A DNA stretch of 47,160 nucleotides from Phycisphaerae bacterium (GCA_016342495.1 JAEIOG010000032.1:1-47160); one strand, 5' to 3'; numbered from the stretch's first letter, positions 9,744 through 20,159 are shown. Program-made: numbers and translations. The notes: a model not told the origin generated them from the sequence alone.

Positions 9744-12700
9744 TTAATTCCTTATTTGATGTTTTTCTGAATTTGTCAACACACCAGATTTTAATCGTGC
9801 AGCTTTAAGATGTTTTGCTATCGCAGCCAACAGCATATCACGATCTAATTTGACCTGATAATCATCGATACCAATCTTCATGCCTTTTTCGATATCATCC
9901 TGACCAGCCAGGGATGTTACCGCAATAACAGGAAGATGGGCAAACATCGGATCAGATTTAATATTACGAGCCAGTTCCAGACCATCCATATTAGGCATTT
10001 CGATATCAGTTACAACAAGACCAAACTGATGTTCGGGATCCTGTAAGGTGTCCCATGCGATCTGGCCATCTTCACAGGCAACAACTTCATAACCTTCAGA
10101 TTGAAGGAAATTAGTTACCTGTTGACGGAAAAAACTGGAATCTTCAGCAAAAAGAATAACATTCGATTTATTTTCTTTCGATTCAGTAGTTTCTCGCTGC
10201 GTAAACCATTCAGGATGAGCAGCCTCGGTTAATTCAAAAACATCTATTAAACGAATCGCTTTTTCATTTTGAATGGTTGAGCCAATAATTCCAGTTTGGC
10301 GGAATGTAACAGTATCAATATGCACCGGCAATTCACTAATATCAACCAAATTAGAAGCTACCAGCCCAATTTCTTTACCAGAAATCTTAAATACAATAAC
10401 ATTATAAACCGCAGCTTCCGGTTCAGGTTTGCATCGAGCATGATCGGCAAGATGCAGTAATGGCAACGAAGAGCCTCGATATTGCAGAACATCCTGACCA
10501 CCAACACTATCAATCTGGGAAGCACGGATCCTTTCGATACGAGAGATAAATTCGACCGGCACACCAAAGAATTCTTCTGGATCATTGGCAAAGACCAGTG
10601 TCGATTGAGTCTCAGAGTCCTGACTGTCGGCCCGGGCTTTGTCTTCTAATGCTTGTTCGGTATCTGGCATAATCAAATTAAGATGCGATGCAATGCCAGC
10701 GACATCAAGAATCAAAGCCACCATGCCATCACCCAGAATAGTTGCCCCTGCCAGACAAACACAATCTTTGAGATGTTTGCCCAGAGGTTTAACTACAATT
10801 TCTTTATTGTCAAACAATTCATCAACAATCAAACCATAATGAAAATGTCCTGATTCAACTACAATAATATTGAGAGCGCCAGCAACAGTATTCTCTCGTC
10901 GGTCCTGACCGCTACGGAGATCTGCTACAGCCTGAACAGGCTCTTGTCCACTGCGACGATCAGCGATCTGGGCCCTTTGATTATCTTCGAGATCATCAAT
11001 TTTACGATCATAAAATTGCGAAGTTATTCCCAAAGCATTACTAAGGCGAACCAAAGGTAATAGTTTGCCACGCAAACGTAAAACTTCAATATTTTTAATT
11101 TTTTCAATTGTCGTTGCGACATTCGATGCCTTAATCCTTACCAGTTCGCTTATATTAACCTGTGGAATAGCAAACCGGTCCTGACCACAACGCAATACCA
11201 ACGATGGCATGATTGCCAGAGTCAATGGCAGCTTAACGACAATTGTCGTACCAACACCTACTTCAGTATCAACTTCTACGGTACCGCCGATTTCTTCGAT
11301 ATTGGTTCTGACAACGTCCATGCCAACGCCTCGGCCGCTAACATCAGAAACTACTTTAGCCATCGAAAAACCCGGATGAAAAATCAGTTTTACTGCTTCT
11401 CGATGTGTCATATCGGCGGCCTGATCAGAGGTAATAATGCCTCTTTCCAAAGCTTTTTCTTTGAGTTTTTCACCATCAATGCCGCCACCATCATCACTTA
11501 TAGAAATATTAACTTTACCGGCCTGATGATAAGCTTTCAGTTTAATGGTTCCAGAAGGACTTTTTCTTCGCTGCTTACGAGTAGCAGGGTCTTCAATACC
11601 ATGATCAACTGAATTTCTAATAAGATGGGTCAATGGATCACCAATAGCTTCGATGATGGTTTTGTCCATTTCGACATCTTTGCCGTCGATAGTCAGTTCA
11701 CATTCTTTACCTAACTGGCTACTGAGATCGCGTACAATACGCGGGAATTTATTGAAAACCGTGCCAATAGCCTGCATACGAGTTTGCATTATGGCATCCT
11801 GTAATTCACTGGTAACCTGATCAATTCTATTGGCAACAGATTCCATACCCAAACTACTGTTATCACTGGCTTCTTGCAAAAGTTGATTTCTACCCAGAAC
11901 CAGTTCACCGGCAAGATTCATCAATCTATCTAAAACCTTAACATTGACACGCAAATTTGTGGAAGCCGGTGTACTTGATGTTGGGATAACAGTATCTGGT
12001 TTATTATTTTTAGGTTTTGGCGATACCGGCTGGGAAGCAGGTATTATAGCTTCAACGGGGCAAGCTTCAACTGGTGCTGATGTCTGTGTCTCAGATTCGA
12101 CCGAACCGGAAGGTTCTTTAGGCCCGGATGGCTCCCAGTTGGTTTGCATTGATGTTGCGATATGAGAGACCTGGCTCTCAGGAACACCAATAGCTTGAGC
12201 TAAGTCTGCCGGAGCAAGCATAGATGCGAAAAGCATTACAAAATTCATGGAATCGGGCAGTTCACTATCTAATTCGCCGATACCAGCTGTACTCATATAA
12301 CTGGAGACAACATTGCCATGCTGGTTTGTACGTTTGTAAAAATCTATTGGAGTAAGATTTTTATCATGGATATCAGTAAAGAAATCGATACTGACTACAT
12401 AAATATCAAACCCCTGTTTTTGCCACATCACCAATTCCATCTCTTTGATCATGACAAAAGCCAACCCGCCAGTTGGCAAGGCAATATCAACGTCACGATT
12501 AAGACTTTCGCGTACCTCAGGCGTAGATTCTTCGGTAGTTGCAACTTGTAATAAATTCACAAATTCTGTCACGTCAACATCATTTGAAGTATCAATATTA
12601 TTTGTCATTCCTCGCAAGCAGTCAGCTGCGCGTAACAAAGCATCAGCAACTTTAGAAGTTGGAACTAATTCATTATTACGAATGAGGTTTAGTACATTTT

Positions 12701-12914
12701 CAGCTTCGTGGGCCAGGGAACCGATTGAGACCAATCCCAGGAAACCCGCAGAGCCTTTCATCGAATGAATACCCCGGAAAACTTTATTGACCAGTTCAAT
12801 GTCAATATTAGCTCCGGCTTCTTCAATAATTAGAATATCATTTTCAAAATCTGCCAGTGTCTCATTAGCTTCCTCTATATAAGAAGCTACTAATTCATCA
12901 TTTTTATTTATCAT
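9744..12914 (-). CDS. cheA: Hybrid chemotaxis histidine kinase CheA with second CheW-like and receiver domains
   Basis: 1056 residues. N-terminal HPt (about 5-110) has the phosphorylated His in GIHSMKGSAGF. A P2-like region (about 145-260) and a Pro/Ser/Thr-rich linker (about 265-320) follow. The dimerisation segment (NVKVLDRLMNLAGELVLGR, about 325) is followed by HATPase (HLIRNSVDHGIE; DDGGGID; GRGVGMDVV) and a first CheW-like domain (about 570-740). A second CheW-like domain (about 760-900) precedes a C-terminal receiver (about 919-1040, phosphoacceptor near Asp970 in VVTDIEMPNMDG). The second CheW-like module is extra compared with classical CheA. An odd Gln/Arg/Asp-rich insert (about 660-690) contains two imperfect copies of a DRRSGQ-type segment inside the first CheW domain. 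The receiver may act as phosphate sink or output, since no CheY gene is nearby. Start ATG has GAGG upstream. Confidence 0.95.
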   Translation of the reverse strand: MINKNDELVASYIEEANETLADFENDILIIEEAGANIDIELVNKVFRGIHSMKGSAGFLGLVSIGSLAHEAENVLNLIRNNELVPTSKVADALLRAADCLRGMTNNIDTSNDVDVTEFVNLLQVATTEESTPEVRESLNRDVDIALPTGGLAFVMIKEMELVMWQKQGFDIYVVSIDFFTDIHDKNLTPIDFYKRTNQHGNVVSSYMSTAGIGELDSELPDSMNFVMLFASMLAPADLAQAIGVPESQVSHIATSMQTNWEPSGPKEPSGSVESETQTSAPVEACPVEAIIPASQPVSPKPKNNKPDTVIPTSSTPASTNLRVNVKVLDRLMNLAGELVLGRNQLLQEASDNSSLGMESVANRIDQVTSELQDAIMQTRMQAIGTVFNKFPRIVRDLSSQLGKECELTIDGKDVEMDKTIIEAIGDPLTHLIRNSVDHGIEDPATRKQRRKSPSGTIKLKAYHQAGKVNISISDDGGGIDGEKLKEKALERGIITSDQAADMTHREAVKLIFHPGFSMAKVVSDVSGRGVGMDVVRTNIEEIGGTVEVDTEVGVGTTIVVKLPLTLAIMPSLVLRCGQDRFAIPQVNISELVRIKASNVATTIEKIKNIEVLRLRGKLLPLVRLSNALGITSQFYDRKIDDLEDNQRAQIADRRSGQEPVQAVADLRSGQDRRENTVAGALNIIVVESGHFHYGLIVDELFDNKEIVVKPLGKHLKDCVCLAGATILGDGMVALILDVAGIASHLNLIMPDTEQALEDKARADSQDSETQSTLVFANDPEEFFGVPVEFISRIERIRASQIDSVGGQDVLQYRGSSLPLLHLADHARCKPEPEAAVYNVIVFKISGKEIGLVASNLVDISELPVHIDTVTFRQTGIIGSTIQNEKAIRLIDVFELTEAAHPEWFTQRETTESKENKSNVILFAEDSSFFRQQVTNFLQSEGYEVVACEDGQIAWDTLQDPEHQFGLVVTDIEMPNMDGLELARNIKSDPMFAHLPVIAVTSLAGQDDIEKGMKIGIDDYQVKLDRDMLLAAIAKHLKAARLKSGVLTNSEKHQIRN

Positions 12915-12997
12915 GCTAATCTACCTCTATTGGCATATTAATCGCTGCCGTTAAGACATAACCATATGCACTGTTATATTAATAACACAACGCTATA

Positions 12998-13309
12998 TTA
13001 TTCGGATTTTACAACTGCAAAATGTTCATCGAATCGCATCAAGTGAAACAGATTGCACAGTTCTTCATTATCTGAAATAACTGTTAAGCTGCCCCCTTTA
13101 GCGGCTAAAGTCTTATGGCAAACTATAAAAACCGCCAAACCTTTTGAATCAATCATATCAACATTATTAAGGTTAATAGTAATCTGAAGTATTCCTGATT
13201 CTACTAACTCCAGTAATTCCTGACGAAATTCATCGGCATTAGCTGCGGTTATTTTACCATCAGGATTTAACTCAATATTTTTGTCTTGAATTCCAACATG
13301 CTCAGACAT
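12998..13309 (-). CDS. STAS-domain anti-sigma factor antagonist (RsbV/SpoIIAA-like)
   Basis: The 103-residue protein is a single STAS domain. The conserved phosphorylatable serine lies in NVDMIDSKGLAVF (near residue 54), preceded by the ITINLNN strand. STAS antagonists are switched by Ser phosphorylation by an RsbW-type kinase and dephosphorylation by a PP2C phosphatase. Both partner types are encoded directly upstream. The ATG overlaps the stop of the kinase gene (TAATG), so the products should be made together. It is followed after 83 bases by cheA. The ultimate target (a sigma factor or other effector) is not in the window. Confidence 0.9.
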   Translation of the reverse strand: MSEHVGIQDKNIELNPDGKITAANADEFRQELLELVESGILQITINLNNVDMIDSKGLAVFIVCHKTLAAKGGSLTVISDNEELCNLFHLMRFDEHFAVVKSE

Positions 13310-13734
13310 TATTTTTCTCCAATAATTTGCAATTTTTTTGTAATGACAACCTGGTTACCTTTTTCATTATAATTAATGGCATCTGAATACATATGCATCA
13401 ATGCCAGACCTCTACCGCTTTCTTCGAATACTTCGAAGTGGGGTTTTTTATCCTGCCAGGGGAAACCTTCACCTGGGTCTTTTACTGCTAACTTAATTTC
13501 ATCAGAACTAACCTGCACTTCCATATTTACTATCAAATCCGGGTCGGTATCGCTACCGTGAGTCACGGCATTGAGCATTGATTCTCGTAAAAGAATACGT
13601 AAAGAAAAATGGTTGGTAGATATATCATTTTTTATAAGATAATCCGCAAAAAAATCATCCGCCAAATCAATGTTCTCAAGAGTTGCCGACATTTTCAGCT
13701 CAAACCCCAAATCATTATGTTTAATTTCAAACAT
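13309..13734 (-). CDS. RsbW-like serine kinase / HATPase_c_2 regulator
   Basis: About 141 residues of a GHKL ATPase of the RsbW/SpoIIAB group: N-box LRESMLNAVTHGSD, G1-type DPGEGFPW and G2-type ESGRGLALMHMY. Such proteins phosphorylate STAS partners and often bind a sigma factor. I chose the ATG at 13734-13732 because GGAGG lies just upstream. An in-frame ATG at 13761-13759, overlapping the phosphatase stop as TAATG, would add nine residues (MALSLCGGA) and is possible through coupling. The gene sits between its presumed phosphatase counterpart and its presumed STAS substrate, a classical partner-switch arrangement. Confidence 0.88.
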   Translation of the reverse strand: MFEIKHNDLGFELKMSATLENIDLADDFFADYLIKNDISTNHFSLRILLRESMLNAVTHGSDTDPDLIVNMEVQVSSDEIKLAVKDPGEGFPWQDKKPHFEVFEESGRGLALMHMYSDAINYNEKGNQVVITKKLQIIGEK

Positions 13735-13760
13735 TGCCCCTCCACACAGCGATAACGCCA

Positions 13761-14939
13761 TTAAAATTCTATTCCCATCAATACTACATCATCCCCGATC
13801 GAACCATTACACTTATCAATTAAATCACTTATAATATCATCCACTACTTCATTTATCGGCAGGCTGATCTTTTGATTTACCTGTTCCTTAAGACAGCGAA
13901 CTCCAAAGCTGCGATTGCCCGAAACACCTTCTGGCCCCGGATAACCCTCGCTTAAACCATCGGTATAAATAAATAAGCGGTCACCAGGATTAACTTTAAT
14001 TTTTTTTGTATCACATTGTATTGTTTCATGTATTCCTAAAATATCACCAATAACTTTTATTTCAGAGACATCACCATTAGCACTTTGCAATATAGGCTCG
14101 GGATGGCCGGCTCCGATGATCTCGATTTCCATTCTATTTTTTGAAAATTTCACATAACTGGCAGTCACATACTTACCCGGATCAAGAAATCTACCTAAAG
14201 ATATATTCATCATGATCATAGTATCCATCACTGACATTGCTTCATTAACAAAACTGGCAGTCAGTGCTTTCAGGCAGCCGGTTATATAGGCAGTACCTAA
14301 ATCATGGCCAGAGACATCAGCCATAAAAAAACCATAGTCATTCTCGCTCATACGTACAATATCATAAAAATCCCCACCAGCTTCATGAGCCGGAACATAT
14401 TGCACGGCGACATTCACATCTGGAAAGTTTTTCGGGTCAGCCAACAAGGTTTCCTGCCCGTCTCTTACTTCATTAAGCCTGTTTTTCTGACTGGCTATTA
14501 TTTCGTCCAGCATCTGCTTTTTCAATTGTAGCAGTTGGCGACTTTGCGAAAGTTCTACATGAAGCTTAACTCTTGCCAAAAGTTCTACGTAATCAACCGG
14601 CTTAACAAGATAATCAGAACCGCCTGTTGCAAAACCTTCAGCTTTGTCCTTTGAAGTTTCTTTTGCCGTCAAAAAGATGACGGGGATATCTCCAAACTCT
14701 GGATCCTGTCGCAATATTTTGCACATTTCAAATCCAGTCATTTCAGCCATCATGCAATCCAATAAAACCAGATCAACAGGACATCGCGTAATAACACCTA
14801 AAGCCTCTAAACCACTTTCCGCGATCAATACATTATATCCATCGCGTCTGAGCATGCTACGTACCGCTGCTCGCATTATTGGATCATCATCAACAACTAA
14901 AATATCAGCTTTTTCATTTTCAAATGCTTTGTCTATCAT
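13761..14939 (-). CDS. Response regulator with PP2C/SpoIIE-type phosphatase output (RsbU-like)
   Basis: 392 residues: an N-terminal receiver domain (about 12-130; VVDDDP, phosphoacceptor Asp in LVLLDCMMAEMTG, Lys in LVKPVD), a coiled-coil linker (about 130-170) and a PP2C-like SpoIIE phosphatase domain (about 185-390). Metal-binding signatures are visible: AGGDFYD, ADVSGHD, IYTDGL and GDDVVLM. Phosphorylation of the receiver, probably by the hybrid kinase or via the HPt protein encoded upstream, would control dephosphorylation of the STAS protein encoded two genes downstream. The ATG is preceded by AGGATTTA. Confidence 0.93.
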   Translation of the reverse strand: MIDKAFENEKADILVVDDDPIMRAAVRSMLRRDGYNVLIAESGLEALGVITRCPVDLVLLDCMMAEMTGFEMCKILRQDPEFGDIPVIFLTAKETSKDKAEGFATGGSDYLVKPVDYVELLARVKLHVELSQSRQLLQLKKQMLDEIIASQKNRLNEVRDGQETLLADPKNFPDVNVAVQYVPAHEAGGDFYDIVRMSENDYGFFMADVSGHDLGTAYITGCLKALTASFVNEAMSVMDTMIMMNISLGRFLDPGKYVTASYVKFSKNRMEIEIIGAGHPEPILQSANGDVSEIKVIGDILGIHETIQCDTKKIKVNPGDRLFIYTDGLSEGYPGPEGVSGNRSFGVRCLKEQVNQKISLPINEVVDDIISDLIDKCNGSIGDDVVLMGIEF

Positions 14940-15007
14940 TAAATCCTACTTGATTATACAGTTATACCTGCTTTTCAAAAACCGGGAGATTATTTATACC
15001 CTTGAAT

Positions 15008-15394
15008 TTATTTATTATTAATCTTACTAACCCAGTCTGGTTGTCTCAAAAAACAAATCAAATGACTTAGGTCGTTGGAAATTTCACCTGCTAATTCTTT
15101 GACCGTTTCAATGTTTTCATCGTGAGCCATCCGTTCCAGTTTATAAGCACTTTTGGAGATCGAATCAGCTCCCATGGCAGCTAAGGTACCTTTCATCCGA
15201 TGGGCATAAAATTTCAAATCCGAACGATCGCTCTGGCTGATAGCAAGAAATATTTTCTCCATACTCTTTGGCGCTTCTTCACAAAAGACCTCAGCAATTT
15301 CGGTTAAAACTTCCTCATCGGCATCATAAACTGATTCCAGAACTTCCCAGTTTATTAAATTATGGTTCAAGATAATTTCTTCATTTACTGTCAT
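15008..15394 (-). CDS. Free histidine phosphotransfer (HPt) protein
   Basis: About 128 residues forming one HPt domain with the phosphoacceptor motif YAHRMKGTLAAMGA (His near residue 65 from the chosen start). I choose the ATG at 15394-15392 because AAAGGATAGTGAT sits at ideal spacing before it. The frame extends eight codons upstream without an ATG. It carries phosphoryl groups between receiver domains. Its likely donor is the receiver of the hybrid kinase encoded immediately upstream, and its likely acceptors are the receivers of the PP2C protein or of CheA. Its sequence resembles the HPt at the C-terminus of that hybrid kinase (YAHR-x-x-G-[ST]-L, then GA-x-[ST]-IS), suggesting duplication. 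Confidence 0.88.
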   Translation of the reverse strand: MTVNEEIILNHNLINWEVLESVYDADEEVLTEIAEVFCEEAPKSMEKIFLAISQSDRSDLKFYAHRMKGTLAAMGADSISKSAYKLERMAHDENIETVKELAGEISNDLSHLICFLRQPDWVSKINNK

Positions 15395-15418
15395 ATCACT
15401 ATCCTTTATTGTAACCAA

Positions 15419-18400
15419 TTAAGCTATCTTACTTGCATTAATGAGTAGTTGTATCTGACTTGGGTCAGCTAAATATCCTAGCAACACATTAAGCTCATCA
15501 ACCATCTTTTCAGCCAATATTTCAGCGGTTTTCAAACTTCTATCCATACTGGCTTTTTCCAGACCATAAGCTATTTCCGAAATTGTTCTGGCCCCCAATA
15601 TCGATAGCGACCCATTAATACGATGAGCGTAAAATTCCAAATTGATATAATCTTCATCCCTGACTGCAGCTGACACCAGATTTATATTTTCTAAAATATC
15701 TCTATAGAAAGCTTCTGCTTTTTCAGAAATTTTTTGTTCATGATTATCGCAACCTATCATTAATGCATCTGGCTCGATCATATCCACTAAAGTCTTTTCA
15801 TAACTATCAACCCGGTTTCTATCTGGTGGAAAAAGGTAATCCTTCAGAGAATCGTCAGATTCAGATGAATCCATTTGTCTCTCTAAGTATTTGTCTAAGA
15901 TAACTACAAGCTCATCCGGGTTAATTGGCTTAACCATATAATCATAACATCCAACATCCAGACATCGCTGTTTATCGTCTTTCATGACATTTGCTGTTAA
16001 AGCTACAACAGGAACCTTATAGCCCTGCTCACGTAAGATTTTCGTCGCATCATACCCATTCAAAACTGGCATATGCATGTCCATAAAAATCAAATCGTAT
16101 TCAGTCTGGGTAACAGCTTCGAAAGCTTCCTGACCATTTGCCACAATATCTGCCACCAGATCCATTTTTTTCAAAAGGGCATCTATCAATTTTTGATTAG
16201 ACAAATTATCTTCCGCTACTAAAACTTTACCAACATAGCTATGGCCAGACACATCTTCTTCAAGACAAGATTTCAGGGTAGATTCACCTAATACCGTCTG
16301 GGTAGCAATATCTACTCCGGCAGGAATCATAAGAGTAAACAATGAGCCTTTGCCAACTTCACTGATCAATTTTAAATCACCACCAAGAAGGTTGCTTAGC
16401 TGCCTGGTTATAGTCAGGCCCAATCCAGTCCCGCCATACTTTCTGGTTGTAGAATTATCTGCCTGTGAAAAAGACTGAAAAATAATATCTTTACGGTCAG
16501 GCGATATACCAATACCGGTATCTTCAACTTCGAAATACAGATAATCTTCCCCGGCATATTCATCTTGATATACAATAACATTTACATACCCAGAATCGGT
16601 AAACTTAATCGCATTATTTATCAAATTAGTCAGACATTGACTTAAGCGTATTGGATCAGTATAGATATGCTCTGGCAATTCAGATTTATGCAATACCTGG
16701 AAATCCAAACCTTTTTCGTAAGCTTGAGGTTTAAGAATAGAACAGACATTTCCCAATATGCTCTCCAAAGAACATTCTATCTTTTCAATTTGCAGTTTGC
16801 CTGACTCAATTTTTGAAAAATCAAGTATATCATTGATAACCACCAGTAAATTGTCGGCAGCAGTTTTAATCGTTGTGGCATAGTCAAGCTGGTCTTCGGT
16901 GAGGTCTTCCTGCGATAATATGTCCGAAAAACCAATAATCGCGTTCATAGGTGTACGAATCTCATGACTCATATTCGCTAAAAATTCACTCTTTGCCTTA
17001 TTAGCCTGCTCTGCCAGATCAGTTTTCTCAATCAACATTTCATTTTTCTTATTCAGTTCATTCTTAGACTCTATCGCCTCATTACGAGCTTTTTCGGCAT
17101 CATTCATCATTCGCAATGCCAATTTATTAGATTTTTGAAGTGCTTGAAAATCTATTTTCTGTTTAGCTTCTGCTTTTTTAAGTTCGGTAATATCTACAAA
17201 AGAATGTAACAGGTTTTTTTCCCCATCTAATTCAATAGGTTTTACAGTTTTGAGTACTTCTATCTTTATGCCATCAGCCCGACGCAATTGGCCTTCTACC
17301 GCCTCAATTTCTTTACCGAAATCAACAACAGGACATTTACCATCCAACTGAGGACATATATACTCGGTGCATTTTTTACCCAACATATCTTCTATCTCAA
17401 CACCAACCATTGCTGCACATTTTGGATTTGCATATTCAATTTCATAAGTATCTATATTAACAATGACAATACCGGCATCTACCATATTGAGAATGTCTCG
17501 TGCAGTTTTTTCGCTAGCGCGTAATTTTTCTTCGAATTCTATTCTTTCTGTTATATCTTCATCAACGCCACGATAACCACATAAATTCCCTTTAGCATTT
17601 ATTATCGGAACCCCATTAGTTAAAAAACATCGATATTGCCCATCTTTGGTAAAATTATGATTTTCAAAATCTACAATAGGACTTTGGCTATCTATGATTT
17701 CTCGCAGTTCACCTTTTACTCGTTTAACTTCATCTTCTTCCATTAAGTCAAATGGAGTTTTTCCTAAAAGCGATTCTGGAGTATACCCTGTCATTTCTTT
17801 AACTTTTCCTGCAAGATAGGTATATCGAAACTGCGAATCAATTTCCCACATCCAGTCAGCACTACACATCGCCAGATCCTGATGCCTCTGCTGGGAGACC
17901 TTGAGTTCTTTTTCCGCTTTTTTAAGAACACTGATATCTTTCCATATTACATACAGCATCTCTTTGCCAAACAATGATATCGGTACCAGTGACACTTCTG
18001 TCGGGAAAAGAGAACCATCGAAACGACGGTGATACCACTCGAATTGATTTGAACCCTTTTTCAGGGCATAATCAATCATTTCCTTGGCCTTTTCCTGTGA
18101 CAGACGACCATCAGGCTGCTTTTCGGGCGACAAATCGCCGGGATGCAATGCCAATACCTCATCTATACTGGGCGCTCGCAACATCTCAGCAGATTTGGCA
18201 TTGCAATAAACAATATGCCCATTTTCTAATAATAGCCTTGCATCTGATGACCGATCAAAAGTTTCTATAAATTTGTGGTCTCCCTGATTAATTTCATATT
18301 GAAGCCGACCAAGCATTCGATACAGCACATAAGCCAACAAAGTTCCAATAACTAAAAAAGTAATTACAATTACCGAGATAAGATGAACCAGACCTGCCTT

Positions 18401-19312
18401 GCATTCAGAAATATCATCAAACAATACCATATTGCCTATTTCGCGTTGGCCGGCATCCAATAATGGTAAAACCTTTACTTGATAATCTGTATTATCATCA
18501 TTTATATTTATTATTTCTTCCTTAGAAATATTTGGATTAGAACCAAAGTTATAGGACGAAAAATGCTCGGCCATAATATTTACGGCATTTGGCATAGTTC
18601 CATCTGCAACCACATAATTTGCAAAACTATCCCAGTTGCCAGTTTTATTAGTGAAAGACAAGCCTTCCAACCATTTTTCTTTATCAAGATAGTGTTTATT
18701 AATAACAAAAACCATATCCAGACTCGTGGTTTTTTTAAGCTTTGAAGTAATCTCACCTATTTCTTCGCCCAGTTCGACATATCCAATTAACTTACCATCT
18801 ACAAACCAGGGCTTAACCACTCTTAATGTAAATGTACCCATCACCCCTATTTCTATACCATAACTCATTTTCTGGTCACGTTCAGCGTTTATAGCAGTAA
18901 AACGGTCAATGGTATCACCAAATTTTTCCGGTTTATGGGCCCTCAGGAAATTTATCCTGTTTGCATCATGAAAATATAGATGGGTTACATTATGCTTGAT
19001 ATTATTATCTTCATAAATTTGCTGGGCATATTTGAGTAATTCATCCCGATTTCTATCTATGAAAACTTGCTGAATTTCCCTGTTGGTTAATATGCTATCA
19101 ACAAGAGCGTCGTAAAGCTTGGCCTCCTTTGCCAACTCATCGGCAAAAAGCTCTTGCAAATGCCAGGCATGCTCATTTGTATCACCTTTAATCTCTTCAT
19201 TAATGACAACATAACTGGAAATACTGGCAATAACTATCATTATCAAAAGCATCCCGCCACACCAGGCAAGTACTCGTTTTGAAATTTTGTTGTCAGATAC
19301 ATCCATAGCCAT
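15419..19312 (-). CDS. Hybrid sensor histidine kinase with Cache-like sensor, three PAS, receiver and HPt domains
   Basis: 1297 residues. TM1 (about 13-34), periplasmic Cache-like sensor (about 40-300, with [20 protein letters not shown]), TM2 (about 308-332), then three PAS domains (about 345-465, 470-595 and 600-720). A coiled coil leads into HisKA ([15 protein letters not shown]), HATPase ([28 protein letters not shown]), a receiver (KVLVAEDN; Asp in [13 protein letters not shown]; Lys in MVKPIN) and a C-terminal HPt. In the HPt the motif is [14 protein letters not shown], with His near 1230, where the usual lysine after the histidine is asparagine. PAS3 carries a cysteine cluster ([19 protein letters not shown]) seen in some redox-related PAS sensors. 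This is the first gene of the co-oriented run. Start choice (ATG 19312 or ATG 19306) is not settled because no strong ribosome site is visible. Confidence 0.93.
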   Translation of the reverse strand: MAMDVSDNKISKRVLAWCGGMLLIMIVIASISSYVVINEEIKGDTNEHAWHLQELFADELAKEAKLYDALVDSILTNREIQQVFIDRNRDELLKYAQQIYEDNNIKHNVTHLYFHDANRINFLRAHKPEKFGDTIDRFTAINAERDQKMSYGIEIGVMGTFTLRVVKPWFVDGKLIGYVELGEEIGEITSKLKKTTSLDMVFVINKHYLDKEKWLEGLSFTNKTGNWDSFANYVVADGTMPNAVNIMAEHFSSYNFGSNPNISKEEIININDDNTDYQVKVLPLLDAGQREIGNMVLFDDISECKAGLVHLISVIVITFLVIGTLLAYVLYRMLGRLQYEINQGDHKFIETFDRSSDARLLLENGHIVYCNAKSAEMLRAPSIDEVLALHPGDLSPEKQPDGRLSQEKAKEMIDYALKKGSNQFEWYHRRFDGSLFPTEVSLVPISLFGKEMLYVIWKDISVLKKAEKELKVSQQRHQDLAMCSADWMWEIDSQFRYTYLAGKVKEMTGYTPESLLGKTPFDLMEEDEVKRVKGELREIIDSQSPIVDFENHNFTKDGQYRCFLTNGVPIINAKGNLCGYRGVDEDITERIEFEEKLRASEKTARDILNMVDAGIVIVNIDTYEIEYANPKCAAMVGVEIEDMLGKKCTEYICPQLDGKCPVVDFGKEIEAVEGQLRRADGIKIEVLKTVKPIELDGEKNLLHSFVDITELKKAEAKQKIDFQALQKSNKLALRMMNDAEKARNEAIESKNELNKKNEMLIEKTDLAEQANKAKSEFLANMSHEIRTPMNAIIGFSDILSQEDLTEDQLDYATTIKTAADNLLVVINDILDFSKIESGKLQIEKIECSLESILGNVCSILKPQAYEKGLDFQVLHKSELPEHIYTDPIRLSQCLTNLINNAIKFTDSGYVNVIVYQDEYAGEDYLYFEVEDTGIGISPDRKDIIFQSFSQADNSTTRKYGGTGLGLTITRQLSNLLGGDLKLISEVGKGSLFTLMIPAGVDIATQTVLGESTLKSCLEEDVSGHSYVGKVLVAEDNLSNQKLIDALLKKMDLVADIVANGQEAFEAVTQTEYDLIFMDMHMPVLNGYDATKILREQGYKVPVVALTANVMKDDKQRCLDVGCYDYMVKPINPDELVVILDKYLERQMDSSESDDSLKDYLFPPDRNRVDSYEKTLVDMIEPDALMIGCDNHEQKISEKAEAFYRDILENINLVSAAVRDEDYINLEFYAHRINGSLSILGARTISEIAYGLEKASMDRSLKTAEILAEKMVDELNVLLGYLADPSQIQLLINASKIA

Positions 19313-19772
19313 ACCAACAATCTAAGTTAATAGTTTTATATCGATGAAAAACGCCCATACGACATCATATTCAATATCGACGAAATATAAGCTCGAATTA
19401 ACAAATTAACCCCGAAAGCAATCGTTGATTTACGAAAACACATCAAATAAACACGACGACAAAAATGACATGAAAATTATAACACTGGAACGGCTGGCGT
19501 TCTGGTAATAACACAAAAAGGGAAGCAGGCTATCAGAAATGGTAGGACCTTGGTGGCCAGGTGTGGAATTTATTAAAGCCGCAACAATATTGATACACTA
19601 TAATCAAAGTCAGGACAAAACCTGCTTTTGTTAACATTTTACGACATAGAACAACCAGCGATAATCGACAGGAAATAAGGTTTTTAATCTGGCTGGAGTA
19701 CAGTGGTACAAGCAAGGAAGCTTGTGATACTTATGGCTAAAATTCCACTTTTTTTGCATGAATTGAATATTT
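19313..19772. other. Intergenic region upstream of the signalling operon
   Basis: 460 bases between the hybrid kinase start and the ygbA-like stop. It must hold the promoter of the 17-kb minus-strand operon, but I could not pick a convincing -35/-10 pair. A small dyad CAAGC/GCTTG near 19710-19726 lacks a T-run. The open frame at 19533-19715 (60 codons) has no recognisable features and I do not call it a gene. Confidence 0.4.
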
Positions 19773-20099
19773 TCAGGAAAGGAAATATCGAAAAAGCCAA
19801 TCTAATCGGCCTCGTTTGACATGATAAATGCCAGAAAATTTCATAATTTCTCGAATCTTGACCCGATAATCACTCTTATAGCAGTGAGTATTACAGTCTT
19901 TACACTTTGGCTTAGGCTCATAAGGACATAAAGAAAGCCTTTTAGTTGCATAATTCAGTAAATCCTGACAATCATGGCATAAACAACCTTTGTCAGATTT
20001 AGGTTTTTTTTCACAAAAAACATAAATAAATCGGGTAATTATCTTTAATTCTCTGTTTTTTTCAGCTAACATACTTCCTTGTCCATGACGTTTCATCAT
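19773..20099 (-). CDS. ygbA: YgbA-like protein (nitrous oxide-stimulated promoter family)
   Basis: The 108-residue cysteine-rich protein has the family pattern CHDCxxLLNYAxxRLxxCP, CKDCxxHCY, then a basic MKFSG region and a hydrophobic LDWLFRYFL tail. The cysteines are at 29, 39, 41, 44, 58, 66, 69 and 73, enough to bind zinc or an Fe-S centre. E. coli YgbA belongs to this family and is under NsrR/NO control. Its biochemical role is uncertain. The first two ATGs (20099, 20096) lack a good ribosome site. An internal ATG at 20072-20070 has AAGGAAGT before it and may be the real start, though this would drop nine residues. It diverges from an NsrR/IscR-like Rrf2 gene. Confidence 0.82.
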   Translation of the reverse strand: MMKRHGQGSMLAEKNRELKIITRFIYVFCEKKPKSDKGCLCHDCQDLLNYATKRLSLCPYEPKPKCKDCNTHCYKSDYRVKIREIMKFSGIYHVKRGRLDWLFRYFLS

Positions 20100-20159
20100 T
20101 CTGGATGAAAATCGAAGTAACGCACTAATAGGATTCTATCTACTGTGCGATATAAAAAA

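Noticed and set aside
19533-19715. A 60-codon minus-strand frame in the intergenic region
   Set aside because: No recognisable motif, no good ribosome site, and overall composition like non-coding DNA.
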